From JBEKYD01 sp049509915 (lineage in GTDB: Bacteria; Acidobacteriota; Terriglobia; Bryobacterales; Bryobacteraceae): 64,000 bases of DNA. The DNA is taken from contig JBEKZL010000026.1 of NCBI GenBank assembly GCA_049509915.1, positions 8,494 through 72,493 on the forward strand, in the 5' to 3' direction. Below the pieces are notes generated by a model. It was not told where the DNA came from. It saw only the letters and a program-made list of their open reading frames with translations, and made no database searches. The position numbers and the translations under genes are program-made. Positions 1-8,285 of the stretch are shown here, piece by piece. The number at the start of each line of letters is the position of its first letter. The stretch's first letter is position 1.

Positions 1-1
1 G

Positions 2-238
2 ACTTGCGGCGGGAAAAAACAGGTGCAAGCCGTGTTGGCGCAATCGTCCTTTGTTTCGGTGAACGATCGCAGGTTACACTTCGGCTTGGGCCAGGCGGCA
101 TCGGCCGATCTGCTGATCCGCTGGCCCAACGGGAACCAGGAAAGCATCGTAGGACTGACGGCCGACCGGCTGATAGTCGTCGAAGAAGGTTCCGGTGTGG
201 TTCGAACCGAAACATTCCGCCCGCCGGCCAAAGCCTGA
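2..238 (+). CDS. C-terminal end of an ASPIC/UnbV (CRTAC) domain protein, 5' cut by window
   Basis: The reading frame is open from base 2 and ends at a TGA at 236-238, so only about 78 residues of the C terminus are present. The segment with LHFGLG, followed by a WPNG motif and an IVVEEGSG end, is the signature of the ASPIC/UnbV domain that closes large secreted FG-GAP/VCBS repeat proteins (often with TPR repeats) in Acidobacteria and Planctomycetes. In the family the domain follows a seven-bladed integrin-like propeller, and its biochemical role is unknown. An in-frame GTG at 23 exists but is not a start, since the homologous sequence continues upstream of it. The last dozen residues (after the glycine-rich end) look like an unstructured tail. 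Confidence 0.72.
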   Translation, partial: TCGGKKQVQAVLAQSSFVSVNDRRLHFGLGQAASADLLIRWPNGNQESIVGLTADRLIVVEEGSGVVRTETFRPPAKA

Positions 239-303
239 GAGTGTGCCGCGAGCGACCCGTCGCCGAGACCGCCGGCCCTCCGCGCCGCCGCTCTTACCAG
301 CGC

Positions 304-309
304 TACAAT
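304..309 (+). promoter_or_regulatory. -10 element (TACAAT) of the Nudix gene, probably leaderless
   Basis: TACAAT ends 6 nt before the ATG at 316, so a transcript starting about 7 nt downstream of the -10 would begin at or next to the start codon. No Shine-Dalgarno sequence lies between them. No good -35 was seen. Confidence 0.45.
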
Positions 310-315
310 CGGCGC

Positions 316-705
316 ATGCGTCAGGTGGTGGCCGCGGTGCTGGAGCGGGAAGGGAAGATGCTGATCGGGCAGCGGCGGCCGGGGCAAGCGCACGCGCTGG
401 AGTGGGAATTCCCGGGTGGGAAAGTCGAGCCCGGAGAAACTCCGCAGCAGGCTCTGGCGCGGGAACTCGAAGAAGAGTTAGGAATCGGCAACGCCAGCGG
501 CGACGAAATCCTGCGCTACGATTATTCTTATCCGGACAAGCCGACCATCGCGTTGATCTTCTTCCGCGTGCGCTTCTGGGAAGGCGAACCCCGGCACCTG
601 AACTACTCGGAGATGCGCTGGGAGGAGCCGGAGCGTCTCGGCGATTACCGGTTTGTGGCCGGGGACGAGCGATTCCTGCGCGAGCTCCCGATGCTCCTAA
701 AATAA
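316..705 (+). CDS. Nudix (MutT-like) NTP pyrophosphohydrolase
   Basis: A 129-residue single-domain Nudix hydrolase, cytoplasmic, that should hydrolyse a nucleoside diphosphate linked to another moiety; MutT-type members remove 8-oxo-dGTP. The Nudix box lies at about residues 35-57 and is complete: GGKVEPGE, then seven residues, then RELEEELG, giving the metal-binding glutamates. The start was put at ATG 316 because the fold begins there (RQVVAAVL is the first strand) and TACAAT lies immediately upstream; the frame is open further 5' but that part overlaps the preceding gene and has no family similarity. It is followed after 10 nt by rlmB and is probably co-transcribed with it. Length matches MutT proteins (about 130). 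Substrate is inferred, not shown. Confidence 0.9.
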   Translation: MRQVVAAVLEREGKMLIGQRRPGQAHALEWEFPGGKVEPGETPQQALARELEEELGIGNASGDEILRYDYSYPDKPTIALIFFRVRFWEGEPRHLNYSEMRWEEPERLGDYRFVAGDERFLRELPMLLK

Positions 706-715
706 GGTTTCCCCA

Positions 716-1429
716 ATGGCTATCTTGAGCGGAATTCATCCGGTTCGAGAGGCGCTCGAAGCCGGCCGGTTGCTGGAGCGCGTGATGGTGGCTCAGGGGG
801 CCGGCGGACCGCGCCTGCAGGAGGTCGTCGACCTTGCCCGGCGTGCCGGCGTGCCGGTTCGCTTCGAGCCGCGCGCGGCGCTCGACCGGATCGCCGGCAG
901 CCCGGCGCATCAGGGCGTGGTGGCGCTCGGAGCGGCGCGCCCATACGCCGATCTGGACGACGTGGCCGGCGCCGAACTGGTAGTGCTCCTCGACGGCGTG
1001 GAAGATCCGCATAACCTGGGCGCCATCGTTCGCACCGCCCACGCCGCCGGCGCCGGCGCGGTCGTTATCCCGGAGCGCCGCGCCGCCAGCCTCACCGACG
1101 TGGTCGCCAAAGCCGCCGCCGGCGCCCTGGAGCACCTGCCCGTGGCGCGCGTCACCAACCTGAACCGCACCCTGGAGGATCTCAAGAAACGCGGCTACTG
1201 GATCTACGGCCTGGACGAGCGCGGCACCGAAACCTACGACCATGTGGAGTACGGTTCGCCCTGCGCCATCGTGCTCGGCGGTGAAGGCAAAGGCCTCCAC
1301 GAGCAGGTCCGCAAACACTGCGATCTGCTGGTGCGCATTCCCGTGGCGGGCAAAATCTCGTCGCTCAATGTGTCCGTGGCCGCGGGGGTTGTCCTGTTCG
1401 AGTGGCGCCGGCGGCGTGGCGGAGCGTAG
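716..1429 (+). CDS. rlmB: 23S rRNA 2'-O-ribose methyltransferase, TrmH/SpoU family (RlmB-like)
   Basis: A 237-residue SPOUT methyltransferase. RlmB methylates the 2'-O of G2251 in 23S rRNA using S-adenosylmethionine; closely related paralogues modify other rRNA or tRNA riboses. An N-terminal substrate-binding domain (residues 1-75, beginning SGIHPVREAL, as in RlmB) precedes the knotted catalytic domain. The three SPOUT motifs are visible: NLGAIVRTAH near residue 99 (catalytic Arg), IVLGGEGKGL near 184, and SSLNVSVAAGVVLFEW near 214, which forms the trefoil knot and SAM site. Length is slightly under the usual 245-250. The ATG at 716 follows the Nudix stop by 10 nt. Distinguishing RlmB from TrmH-group paralogues needs a tree; the N-terminal domain favours RlmB. 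Confidence 0.88.
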   Translation: MAILSGIHPVREALEAGRLLERVMVAQGAGGPRLQEVVDLARRAGVPVRFEPRAALDRIAGSPAHQGVVALGAARPYADLDDVAGAELVVLLDGVEDPHNLGAIVRTAHAAGAGAVVIPERRAASLTDVVAKAAAGALEHLPVARVTNLNRTLEDLKKRGYWIYGLDERGTETYDHVEYGSPCAIVLGGEGKGLHEQVRKHCDLLVRIPVAGKISSLNVSVAAGVVLFEWRRRRGGA

Positions 1430-1530
1430 GAGATCTACCCACGATGCGATGTAAGGAAACATACGAGACCGGCCCCGGCCGCGATCAATGGCGCTAAATC
1501 TGCTCCAATAGCTGCAGGAAGGAAGTCGCG

Positions 1531-2220
1531 ATGCCAGTGCCGTTCAGGAGGTTGAGCGTTGCCGGCCGGATTATGATGCTGCTCGTCCCTTCGCTCGGCG
1601 TGGCACAAGCCCCGCAGCAGAGCGGGACGCTCGCCATCGCTGGACATACCGGCACGGCTCCCGTCGTGAAGATATCGGGTAAGTCTTACGTCGAAGTGGA
1701 AGCGCTCGCCCGGCTGACGAACGGCTCCATCGCTTTTCGTGGAGATCGGATCACCCTAACACTCTCGGCCGCGCCACCAGCCACGGCGCCTCCGGCTCCG
1801 GCGCCGAACCAGCCGCCCGAGAAAAAGGGTTACTCCCGAGACTTTCTAAGGGCCACCATCGACGCCATGACCGCGATCGGGGACTGGCGAAGCGCCATCG
1901 TGAATGCAATCCAGCATAGCTACCCGGTTACCGAAGACTATGCCGGTAGTTACCGCAGGACGGCCGAGAGCAAGGTCGACCTGGTCTCCGCCGCGGCGCC
2001 CACCGATGCCGATCGGGAGTGCCTTGCCCTGGTGCGCAACGAACTTGCCGCCATGCAAAAGCTCAGCGACGAATATGTGGCGATGCAAAAAAACCAAACC
2101 TATGTCGCCCCGGATTCGATGGCCAGCGATCCCCTCGACCAGCAGGTTTTGAACTGCGCGCGCGGTTTGTCGTCGTTGCCGGCGGGCGGCGAGTTCCAGG
2201 ACGTGGCGGCGTGCCACTGA
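1531..2220 (+). CDS. Secreted protein with copper-amine-oxidase-N-like domain, function unknown
   Basis: A 229-residue protein with a signal-peptide-like N terminus (basic start, then a hydrophobic stretch ending near GVAQA, residue 26). Residues about 40-75 (VVKISGKSYVEVEALARLTN and the next strand) resemble the small beta-alpha-beta domain called copper amine oxidase N (Cu_amine_oxidN1), which despite its name is a general extracytoplasmic module. A proline/alanine linker (about 80-100) follows, then a helical region of roughly 120 residues that I do not recognise, containing two cysteines (DRECLAL and VLNCARG) plus one near the end. The ATG at 1531 is preceded by AGGAAGG with 7 nt spacing. 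It sits alone between rlmB and ggt; the ggt -10 lies 37 nt beyond its stop. No catalytic role can be assigned. Confidence 0.6.
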   Translation: MPVPFRRLSVAGRIMMLLVPSLGVAQAPQQSGTLAIAGHTGTAPVVKISGKSYVEVEALARLTNGSIAFRGDRITLTLSAAPPATAPPAPAPNQPPEKKGYSRDFLRATIDAMTAIGDWRSAIVNAIQHSYPVTEDYAGSYRRTAESKVDLVSAAAPTDADRECLALVRNELAAMQKLSDEYVAMQKNQTYVAPDSMASDPLDQQVLNCARGLSSLPAGGEFQDVAACH

Positions 2221-2256
2221 GTTGGCCGCAAGAGACGATTGCCTTTCCCCGCATTG

Positions 2257-2262
2257 TAGAAT
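2257..2262 (+). promoter_or_regulatory. -10 element (TAGAAT) of ggt, probably leaderless
   Basis: TAGAAT ends 7 nt before the chosen ggt start at 2270. The ATG coincides with the start of a good signal peptide, which supports both the start choice and a leaderless or near-leaderless transcript. Confidence 0.42.
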
Positions 2263-2269
2263 CGAAGGG

Positions 2270-3934
2270 ATGCGCTCCGCACTCGCTCTCCTGCTGACAG
2301 CCGTTTCCCTGCCGGTTTGGGCGGCCCAGCCGGTGCGCGGGCGTAAAGGCATGGTGGTGACTCGGGAGCCGCGCGCCACCGAAGTGGGCCTGAAGATTCT
2401 GCAGTCCGGCGGCAATGCCGTGGACGCTGCGGTAGCGGTAGGTTTCGCCCTCGCCGTCACCCATCCCTCTGCCGGGAATATCGGCGGCGGCGGATTCATG
2501 CTGATTCGCCTGGCCGATGGCCGCACCACGTTCCTCGATTTTCGCGAGCGCGCCCCCGCCGCCGCCTCCCGCAACATGTATCTGGACGCATCCGGTAACG
2601 CCACCCAGGATAGTATCGTCGGCTATCGCGCCTCTGGCGTTCCCGGTTCGATCGCCGGCTTTGAATACGCCGCCCGGAAGTATGGCCGCAAACCCTGGGC
2701 CGAGCTGGTCCGTCCCGCCGTGGAGCTGGCCTCCAAAGGCGTAACGCTTTCCTGGTCGGAAGCGAATCAGATGGAGAACGCGGCTCGCACGCTGGGGCGC
2801 TTTGCCGAATCGAAGCGCGTCTTCCTTCGCGAGGGCAACTATTATCAGCCCGGTGAGCTGTTTGTGCAGCCCGACCTGGCCCGCACCCTTTCACGGATCG
2901 AAAGACTGGGTGCCCGGGATTTCTACCATGGCGAAACCGCCCGCCTGCTGGCCAAGGACATGTCGGAACATGGCGGCCTGATCACCGCCGCCGACCTGGC
3001 CGCCTATCGAGCCATCGAACGCGCACCGCTCACCGGCAAATACCGCGGCTACGACATTGTTACTTCGCCGCCGCCGTCCTCCGGTGGCATCGGCATCTTG
3101 CAGATGTTGGGAATGCTGGAAGCCACTGGCTACGAAAAAGGAGGAGCAGGTTCGGCGGAGGTTGTCCACTACATGACCGAGGCCATGCGCCGCTATTTCG
3201 CCGACCGCGCCGAGCACCTGGGCGATCCGGATTTCGTCAAAGTGCCGCTGCGCGGCCTCCTCGATCCGGCCTACATCGCCAGGCTCCGTGCGTCCATCGA
3301 TCCCGAGCAGGCCACGCCTTCCAGCACCATTCACGCCGCCGCGTTTCTCTCTCCCGAAGCCAACGAGACCACCCACTACACCATCGCCGACGGCGAGGGC
3401 AACCTGGCCCTGGTCACCTACACCCTCAACGGCGGCTATGGCAGCAAGGTCACCGCAACCGGCCTCGGCTTTCTGCTCAACAACGAAATGGACGATTTCG
3501 CGGCCAAGCCCGGCTCGCCCAACATGTTCGGCCTGGTACAGGGCGAGAACAACGCCATTCAGGCGCACAAGACGCCGTTGTCGTCCATGGCGCCCACCAT
3601 CGTGCTTAAAGACGGCAAGCCTTACCTGGCGCTGGGCTCCCCCGGCGGCGCCACCATCATCAATACCGTTCTCGAAGTGCTGGTGAACGCGATCGACTTC
3701 GGCATGAACGTGCAGGACGCGGTCAACTGGCCCCGCTTCCATCACCAGTGGCTCCCGGACCAGTTGCAGATCGAGAACGGCTATTCGCCGGACACGATCG
3801 CCCTGCTGGAAAAGCGCGGGTATAAGATCCGGCGCGTCAATTCGCAGGGCGAATGCGCCGCTATCCTGATGGAAAACGGCTGGCTGGAGGGTGCGGCCGA
3901 TCCCCGCACCGAAGCTACCGCCGCCGGCTACTGA
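2270..3934 (+). CDS. ggt: Gamma-glutamyltransferase (glutathione hydrolase), periplasmic
   Basis: A 554-residue proenzyme that cleaves itself into two subunits and transfers or hydrolyses the gamma-glutamyl group of glutathione and related amides in the periplasm. A signal peptide (MRSALALLLTAVSLPVWAA) supports starting at 2270 rather than at the upstream in-frame start at 2222. The large subunit opens with GMVVTREPRAT and contains the SAGNIGGGGFM loop. The autoprocessing nucleophile is the first Thr of TTHY, about residue 367, followed by the VTYTLNGGYGS loop; the substrate-site NNEMDDF and PLSSMAPTIV motifs and the glycine pair in LGSPGGATIIN are all present. Everything needed for activity is there and the length is typical (550-580). 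It is monocistronic by position. Confidence 0.95.
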   Translation: MRSALALLLTAVSLPVWAAQPVRGRKGMVVTREPRATEVGLKILQSGGNAVDAAVAVGFALAVTHPSAGNIGGGGFMLIRLADGRTTFLDFRERAPAAASRNMYLDASGNATQDSIVGYRASGVPGSIAGFEYAARKYGRKPWAELVRPAVELASKGVTLSWSEANQMENAARTLGRFAESKRVFLREGNYYQPGELFVQPDLARTLSRIERLGARDFYHGETARLLAKDMSEHGGLITAADLAAYRAIERAPLTGKYRGYDIVTSPPPSSGGIGILQMLGMLEATGYEKGGAGSAEVVHYMTEAMRRYFADRAEHLGDPDFVKVPLRGLLDPAYIARLRASIDPEQATPSSTIHAAAFLSPEANETTHYTIADGEGNLALVTYTLNGGYGSKVTATGLGFLLNNEMDDFAAKPGSPNMFGLVQGENNAIQAHKTPLSSMAPTIVLKDGKPYLALGSPGGATIINTVLEVLVNAIDFGMNVQDAVNWPRFHHQWLPDQLQIENGYSPDTIALLEKRGYKIRRVNSQGECAAILMENGWLEGAADPRTEATAAGY

Positions 3935-3956
3935 ACCGAGGCATAGTGATAGAGCT

Positions 3957-3962
3957 TACAAT
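3957..3962 (+). promoter_or_regulatory. -10 element (TACAAT) upstream of the TIM-barrel/asnS pair
   Basis: TACAAT lies 74 nt upstream of the ATG at 4037, between ggt and the next gene, the only promoter-like hexamer noted in that gap. The start itself lacks a clear Shine-Dalgarno site. Confidence 0.3.
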
Positions 3963-4036
3963 GAGCGCAGGAGCGCGGACCACCGGCAATACCAGGGCCG
4001 CGCGCGAACCATGGCGTACGCCCCACGATAAATAAC

Positions 4037-4867
4037 ATGAAGCACGTTCTTTCCACGCACGTCTTCGTCAATCACCGCCTCACCACTGCCCTGCTCGGCA
4101 AGGTGCAACAGGCCGGCTTTCCGGCGGTGGAAATCTTTTGCGCCCGGCAACATCTGGATTATCGCGATAAGGCCCAGATCGCCGAGCTCAGCCACTGGTT
4201 TCGCGATTCCGAGCTGAAGCTCCACGCGCTCCATGCGCCCATGTATACCGATGAAATCTGGGGCCGCTCCGGACCGCATGCCGTCATCACCCTCACCCAT
4301 ACGGTCAAAGGCTTGCGTTTGCAGGCGGTGGACGAAATTAAGCGGGCCCTCGAAATCGGCGAGGCCATCCCTTGCCGCTACCTGGTCCAGCACCTCGGCG
4401 TGAGCGGCGAAGAGTTCGATTTGCGCAAAGTCGACGCCGCCTTTGCCGCCCTCGAAGAGCTGAAAATCTTCGCCGGACAGCGCGGCATCGAGATTCTGCT
4501 CGAAAATATTCCCAACGAATTATCCAGCGCCGCGCGCCTGGTGCAATTCGACGCGCTCACGCACCTGCGTCTGAACTTCGTCTTCGACACCGGCCACGCC
4601 AACCTTGCCGAAGGCGTGGAAGCCGCTTTCGTCCTCATGAAGGACCGCATCCGCTCGACCCACGTCCACGACAACGATGGCAAGGCTGACCAGCATCTGT
4701 TCCCCACTATGAGCGAGACAGGAACCATAGACTGGAAAAGGACCATGGAGTTGCTGCGCGGCGGCGGAGAGCAATACCCGTTGCTTCTGGAACTGAAGGA
4801 AAAGCCCGAAGTTCCCAACGCGCTCGAAGCCGCAAAGCAGATTTTCGACCGCCTGGAACAACTGTAA
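4037..4867 (+). CDS. Sugar phosphate isomerase/epimerase-like TIM-barrel protein
   Basis: A 276-residue cytoplasmic protein of the xylose isomerase-like / AP endonuclease 2 TIM-barrel superfamily (PF01261). Metal-site motifs occur in the expected order: HALHAPMY (strand 3 region), LLENIPNE (Glu ligand), FVFDTGHANL (Asp and His ligands), STHVHDNDGKADQHLFP (His pair), and a LLLELKE end (Glu). These predict a divalent-metal isomerase or epimerase acting on a sugar or cyclitol, but the substrate cannot be read from the motifs. It starts at ATG 4037 and its stop is 3 nt from the start of asnS, so the two are almost certainly co-transcribed; the pairing does not obviously explain function. No signal peptide. 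Confidence 0.82.
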   Translation: MKHVLSTHVFVNHRLTTALLGKVQQAGFPAVEIFCARQHLDYRDKAQIAELSHWFRDSELKLHALHAPMYTDEIWGRSGPHAVITLTHTVKGLRLQAVDEIKRALEIGEAIPCRYLVQHLGVSGEEFDLRKVDAAFAALEELKIFAGQRGIEILLENIPNELSSAARLVQFDALTHLRLNFVFDTGHANLAEGVEAAFVLMKDRIRSTHVHDNDGKADQHLFPTMSETGTIDWKRTMELLRGGGEQYPLLLELKEKPEVPNALEAAKQIFDRLEQL

Positions 4868-4870
4868 GCA

Positions 4871-6178
4871 ATGACCCCGCGAATTCGTATTCAAGACGCC
4901 CACGCCCATGCCGGCGAATCGGTCGAGATCGCCGGCTGGCTCTACAACCTGCGCCGCTCCGGCAAGATCGCCTTCCCCATCCTGCGCGACGGCTCCGGCC
5001 TGATGCAATGCGTGGCGGTGAAAAACGCCCTCGGCGAGGAGCTGTTTGAAACCGTCAAGAACCTCACCCAGGAATCGTCTCTCATCGTCACCGGCAGGAT
5101 TCGCGCCGAGCAGCGCGCTCCCGGCGGTTACGAAATGGACGTCGAGAAGATCGAGGTCCTGCAGCGTGTCTCCGAGGCCGATCCCTACCCCATCACTCCT
5201 AAGGAGCACGGCGTCGATTTCCTGATGGACCACCGCCATCTCTGGCTGCGCAGCCAGCGCCAGCACGCCATCCTCCGTGTGCGCCACGAAGTCATCAAGG
5301 CCGTGCGCGACTATTTCGATTCCCACGGCTTCACCCTGGTGGATACGCCCATCTTCACCCCGGCGGCGTGCGAAGGCACCACGACCCTGTTCGAGGTGGA
5401 TTATTTCGAAGACAGCAAAGCCTACCTCACCCAGTCCGGCCAGCTCTACAACGAAGCCACGGCGATGGCACTCGGCAAGACCTACTGTTTCGGCCCCACC
5501 TTCCGCGCCGAAAAATCCAAGACCCGCCGCCACCTTACCGAATTCTGGATGGTCGAACCGGAAATGGCCTTTGCCACTCTGGAAGACGTCAAGCGCGTGG
5601 CCGAGGAAATGCTGGTTTCGATCGTGGGCCGCGTGCTCGAAAACCGAAAAGAAGAGCTGAAGCGGCTGGAGCGCGACGTCACCAAGCTCGAAGCCATTCA
5701 AGCGCCGTTTCCCCGCATCAGCTACGACGAAGCCGTCGGCATTCTCCAGGCCAAAGGCAGCGAGATTCAATGGGGCGGCGATTTCGGCGGTACCGACGAA
5801 ACCCTGCTCACCCAGGACCGCGACCGTCCCATCATGGTCGACCGCTTTCCCGCCGCCTTCAAGGCGTTCTACTTTCAGCCGGCGCCGGATCGCGACGACG
5901 TCGTGCTGGGCGTCGACGTGCTGGCTCCGGAAGGCTACGGCGAAATCATCGGCGGCGGCCAGCGCATCCACGACCTGGACCTGCTGCTCGCCCGCATCGA
6001 GCAGCACCACCTGCCCAAGGAAGCGTTCGACTGGTACATCGACCTGCGCAAGTACGGTTCCGTCCCGCACGGCGGTTTCGGCATGGGCATCGAGCGCTGC
6101 GTGGCCTGGATCTGCGGCCTCGAGCACATTCGCGAAACCATCGCCTTCCCTAGAATGCTCTACCGCCTGCACCCGTAA
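4871..6178 (+). CDS. asnS: Asparaginyl-tRNA synthetase
   Basis: A 435-residue class IIb aminoacyl-tRNA synthetase charging tRNA-Asn. Residues 1-105 form the OB-fold anticodon-binding domain (VEIAGWLYNLRRSGKIAFPI). The catalytic domain has motif 2 (FGPTFRAEKSKTRRHLTEFW, near 213-232) and motif 3 (GGFGMGIERCVAWI, near 403-416, with the ATP-binding Arg). The TPIFTPAACEGTTTLFEV segment and the HLTEFWMVEPEMAF segment are those of AsnRS rather than AspRS. Length equals typical bacterial AsnRS. Presence of a real AsnRS suggests that Asn-tRNA is made directly. It follows the TIM-barrel gene by 3 nt and ends just before an inverted-repeat element that could act as its terminator. Confidence 0.95.
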   Translation: MTPRIRIQDAHAHAGESVEIAGWLYNLRRSGKIAFPILRDGSGLMQCVAVKNALGEELFETVKNLTQESSLIVTGRIRAEQRAPGGYEMDVEKIEVLQRVSEADPYPITPKEHGVDFLMDHRHLWLRSQRQHAILRVRHEVIKAVRDYFDSHGFTLVDTPIFTPAACEGTTTLFEVDYFEDSKAYLTQSGQLYNEATAMALGKTYCFGPTFRAEKSKTRRHLTEFWMVEPEMAFATLEDVKRVAEEMLVSIVGRVLENRKEELKRLERDVTKLEAIQAPFPRISYDEAVGILQAKGSEIQWGGDFGGTDETLLTQDRDRPIMVDRFPAAFKAFYFQPAPDRDDVVLGVDVLAPEGYGEIIGGGQRIHDLDLLLARIEQHHLPKEAFDWYIDLRKYGSVPHGGFGMGIERCVAWICGLEHIRETIAFPRMLYRLHP

Positions 6179-6184
6179 GAATTG

Positions 6185-6275
6185 ATAGCCACAGATGAAC
6201 ACAGGTAAACACAGATGAAAACTAACCGATGTGTTCGTCTCTTGTTTGCGTTCATCTGTGTTCATCCGCGGCTAT
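6185..6275 (+). repeat. Long imperfect inverted repeat with 10-bp unit, copy 1
   Basis: The left arm starts ATAGCCACAGATGAACACAG and the right arm ends TTCATCCGCGGCTAT, its reverse complement with a few differences. Inside the left arm a 10-bp unit (CAGATGAACA) repeats three times. The right arm runs into TTTTTC, so it may also terminate asnS. Related copies lie at 26549-26613, 43512-43566 and 45633-45732. Confidence 0.8.
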
Positions 6276-6320
6276 TTTTCTTAGCTGGCACGCACTCTGC
6301 TGTTGACGGACAGTAACCTT

Positions 6321-7235
6321 ATGCCCCATTCTCACATCGCCATCGTGGGCGCGCCGCTCGACCTCGGCCAGGGTCGCCGCGGCGTCGATATGGGCCCATC
6401 CGCGGTTCGCGTGGCCGGCCTCAATGCGCGCCTGGCCGGTTTGGGTTACGAAGTAACGGACCTGGGCAATATCTTCGTGGAGCAGGCCGAAGCCGCTTCC
6501 CCGGGCGACCCTCACGCCAAGTACCTGGAACAAATTGCCGCCGCTTGCACCCTGCTCGGCGAGCGCGTGTGCCGGGCCTTGGCCGACGGCTTCGTGCCCG
6601 TGGTGCTGGGCGGCGATCACTCCGTCGCCGTGGGCACCGTCAGCGGCGCGGCCAAAGCCTTTCGCGAGCGCGGCGTCACCATCGGCCTCATCTGGCTCGA
6701 TGCCCATGCCGACATGAATACGCCCGGCTCCAGCCCTAGCGGCAACATCCACGGTATGCCGCTGGCTTGCCTGGTGGGCGCCGGCCCGCCCGAACTGACC
6801 GAGCTGATGGGGCCGCGGCCGACGGTCGAGCCCCGCAATACCGTCATCGTCGGCTTGCGCGACGTCGACCTGGTCGAGAAAGCCTTCGTCCGCGAAAGCG
6901 GCGTCCGCGCCTTCACCATGCGCGACATCGACGAGCGCGGCATGCGCGCGGTGATCGACGACGCCATCCGCATCGCCACCGACGGCACCGCCGGTTTCCA
7001 CCTTTCGCTCGACATGGATTTCGTCGATCCCGCCGACGCTCCCGGCGTGGGTACGCCCGTCCGCGGCGGCGCCACTTACCGCGAAGCTCATTTGGCCATG
7101 GAAATGATCTGCGATTCTGGCAAGATGGTCTCCATGGAGGCGGTGGAGGTGAACCCGGTGATCGACGAATCCAATCGCACCGCCAGTCTCGCCGTCGAGC
7201 TCATCATGTCCGGATTGGGAAAACGAATTCTATGA
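6321..7235 (+). CDS. Arginase / ureohydrolase family enzyme
   Basis: A 304-residue binuclear-manganese ureohydrolase of the arginase subtype, expected to hydrolyse L-arginine to ornithine and urea in the cytoplasm. It begins as bacterial arginases do (IAIVGAPLDLGQGRRGVDMGP). Metal ligands are all visible: His in GGDHSV (residues 97-102), Asp/His/Asp in DAHAD (127-131), and the two Asp of DMDFVDP (231-237); NIHGMP and EVNP complete the active site. The arginase-type NIHGMPLA loop argues against agmatinase. Start is ATG 6321; an upstream TTG at 6303 only adds six residues without family similarity. Its last 4 bases overlap ddl (ATGA), so the two are translationally coupled, a pairing whose logic is not obvious. 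Confidence 0.92.
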   Translation: MPHSHIAIVGAPLDLGQGRRGVDMGPSAVRVAGLNARLAGLGYEVTDLGNIFVEQAEAASPGDPHAKYLEQIAAACTLLGERVCRALADGFVPVVLGGDHSVAVGTVSGAAKAFRERGVTIGLIWLDAHADMNTPGSSPSGNIHGMPLACLVGAGPPELTELMGPRPTVEPRNTVIVGLRDVDLVEKAFVRESGVRAFTMRDIDERGMRAVIDDAIRIATDGTAGFHLSLDMDFVDPADAPGVGTPVRGGATYREAHLAMEMICDSGKMVSMEAVEVNPVIDESNRTASLAVELIMSGLGKRIL

Positions 7236-8209
7236 AAACTCGCATTGCCGTGGTGTACGGCGGCCGTTCCGGAGAGCACGAAATCTCGCTCCGCTCGGCC
7301 CGTGCCGTCATCGCCCATTTAGACCCCGACCGCTACCAGACCAGCGAATTCCTGATCGGCAAAGACGGCCGCTGGCATCCCCGCCCGATTCTGCCCGAGC
7401 CCGGCGCCCATCCCGAAATCGACGTGGTGTTTCCCGTATTGCACGGCACCTTCGGTGAAGACGGCACCGTGCAGGGCTTGCTGGAACTGGCCGACCTGCC
7501 CTACGTCGGCGCCGGCGTCATGGCCTCGTCCGTTTCCATGGACAAGGAAATGATGAAGCGTGTCTGCCGGGAACGCATGTTGCCCATTGTTGACTACGTC
7601 ACCCTCGCCCGCGGCACCGCCGATCCGGTGCCCGCCTGCGCTCCTCTGGGTTTTCCGGTCTTCGTCAAACCCGCCAACCTGGGCTCGTCGGTGGGTATAT
7701 CAAAGGCGCACGATGCGGAAGAACTGCGCGCGGCCGTCGCCCTCGCCGCCGAATTTGACCATAAGATCGTGGTGGAGCGCGCCATTGCCGGCCGCGAGCT
7801 CGAGTGCGCCGTGCTCGGCAACCAATCGCCCCAGGCCTCGCTGCCTTGCGAGATCCTGCCTTCGCGCGAATTCTACGATTACGAAGATAAGTACCTTCTC
7901 GACCTGGCGCGTACCGAAGTCCCCGCCAAACTGGACCCGGCTACCACCGCTGAGCTGCGCCGCCTGGCGGTGGAATGCTTCAAGGCAGTGGAGTGCGAGG
8001 GCATGGGCCGCGTGGATTTCCTGTTCGAATCCGCCACCGGCAAGCTCTATCTGAACGAGATCAACACCATCCCCGGCTTCACTTCCATCAGCATGTACCC
8101 CAAAATGTGGGAGCATAGCGGCCTGGAATTCCCAGCCTTGCTCGACCGCCTGATCGCCCTGGCCCTGGAGCGCCATGGCCGGAAAAAAGTGACCCGCTTC
8201 ACGCGCTAA
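7232..8209 (+). CDS. ddl: D-alanine--D-alanine ligase
   Basis: A 325-residue ATP-grasp ligase making the D-Ala-D-Ala dipeptide for peptidoglycan in the cytoplasm. The N terminus carries the VVYGGRSGEHEISLRSA motif typical of Ddl, followed by HGTFGEDGTVQGLLELADLP (the conserved HGxxGEDG). The ATP-grasp part contains VFVKPANLGSSVGISK (ATP loop), the VERAIAGRELECAVLG strand and the C-terminal LNEINTIPGFTSISMYPKMW with metal-binding Glu/Asn. Start is the ATG at 7232 in a 4-nt overlap with arginase; the frame is open for a long way upstream, but that part is antisense-like shadow. It is slightly shorter than the E. coli enzymes (306-364). Confidence 0.94.
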   Translation: MKTRIAVVYGGRSGEHEISLRSARAVIAHLDPDRYQTSEFLIGKDGRWHPRPILPEPGAHPEIDVVFPVLHGTFGEDGTVQGLLELADLPYVGAGVMASSVSMDKEMMKRVCRERMLPIVDYVTLARGTADPVPACAPLGFPVFVKPANLGSSVGISKAHDAEELRAAVALAAEFDHKIVVERAIAGRELECAVLGNQSPQASLPCEILPSREFYDYEDKYLLDLARTEVPAKLDPATTAELRRLAVECFKAVECEGMGRVDFLFESATGKLYLNEINTIPGFTSISMYPKMWEHSGLEFPALLDRLIALALERHGRKKVTRFTR

Positions 8210-8285
8210 CCTGCCCGCAACCGCTTTGCTTCGACCCGTCAGGCCTGGAACGGAACTCCAACTGCACTATAGGACGGTGAGGGGA

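Noticed and set aside
74..1462. 462-codon open frame on the minus strand
   Set aside because: It is antisense to the Nudix and rlmB genes, which have clear motifs; its translation is Arg/Ala/His-rich low-information sequence as expected for the complement of high-GC codons.
4520..6265. 581-codon open frame on the minus strand
   Set aside because: Antisense to asnS and the TIM-barrel gene; no domain resemblance. It also runs through an intergenic inverted repeat.
6303..7235. Arginase starting at TTG 6303
   Set aside because: ATG 6321 gives the canonical N terminus; the six extra residues have no family counterpart.
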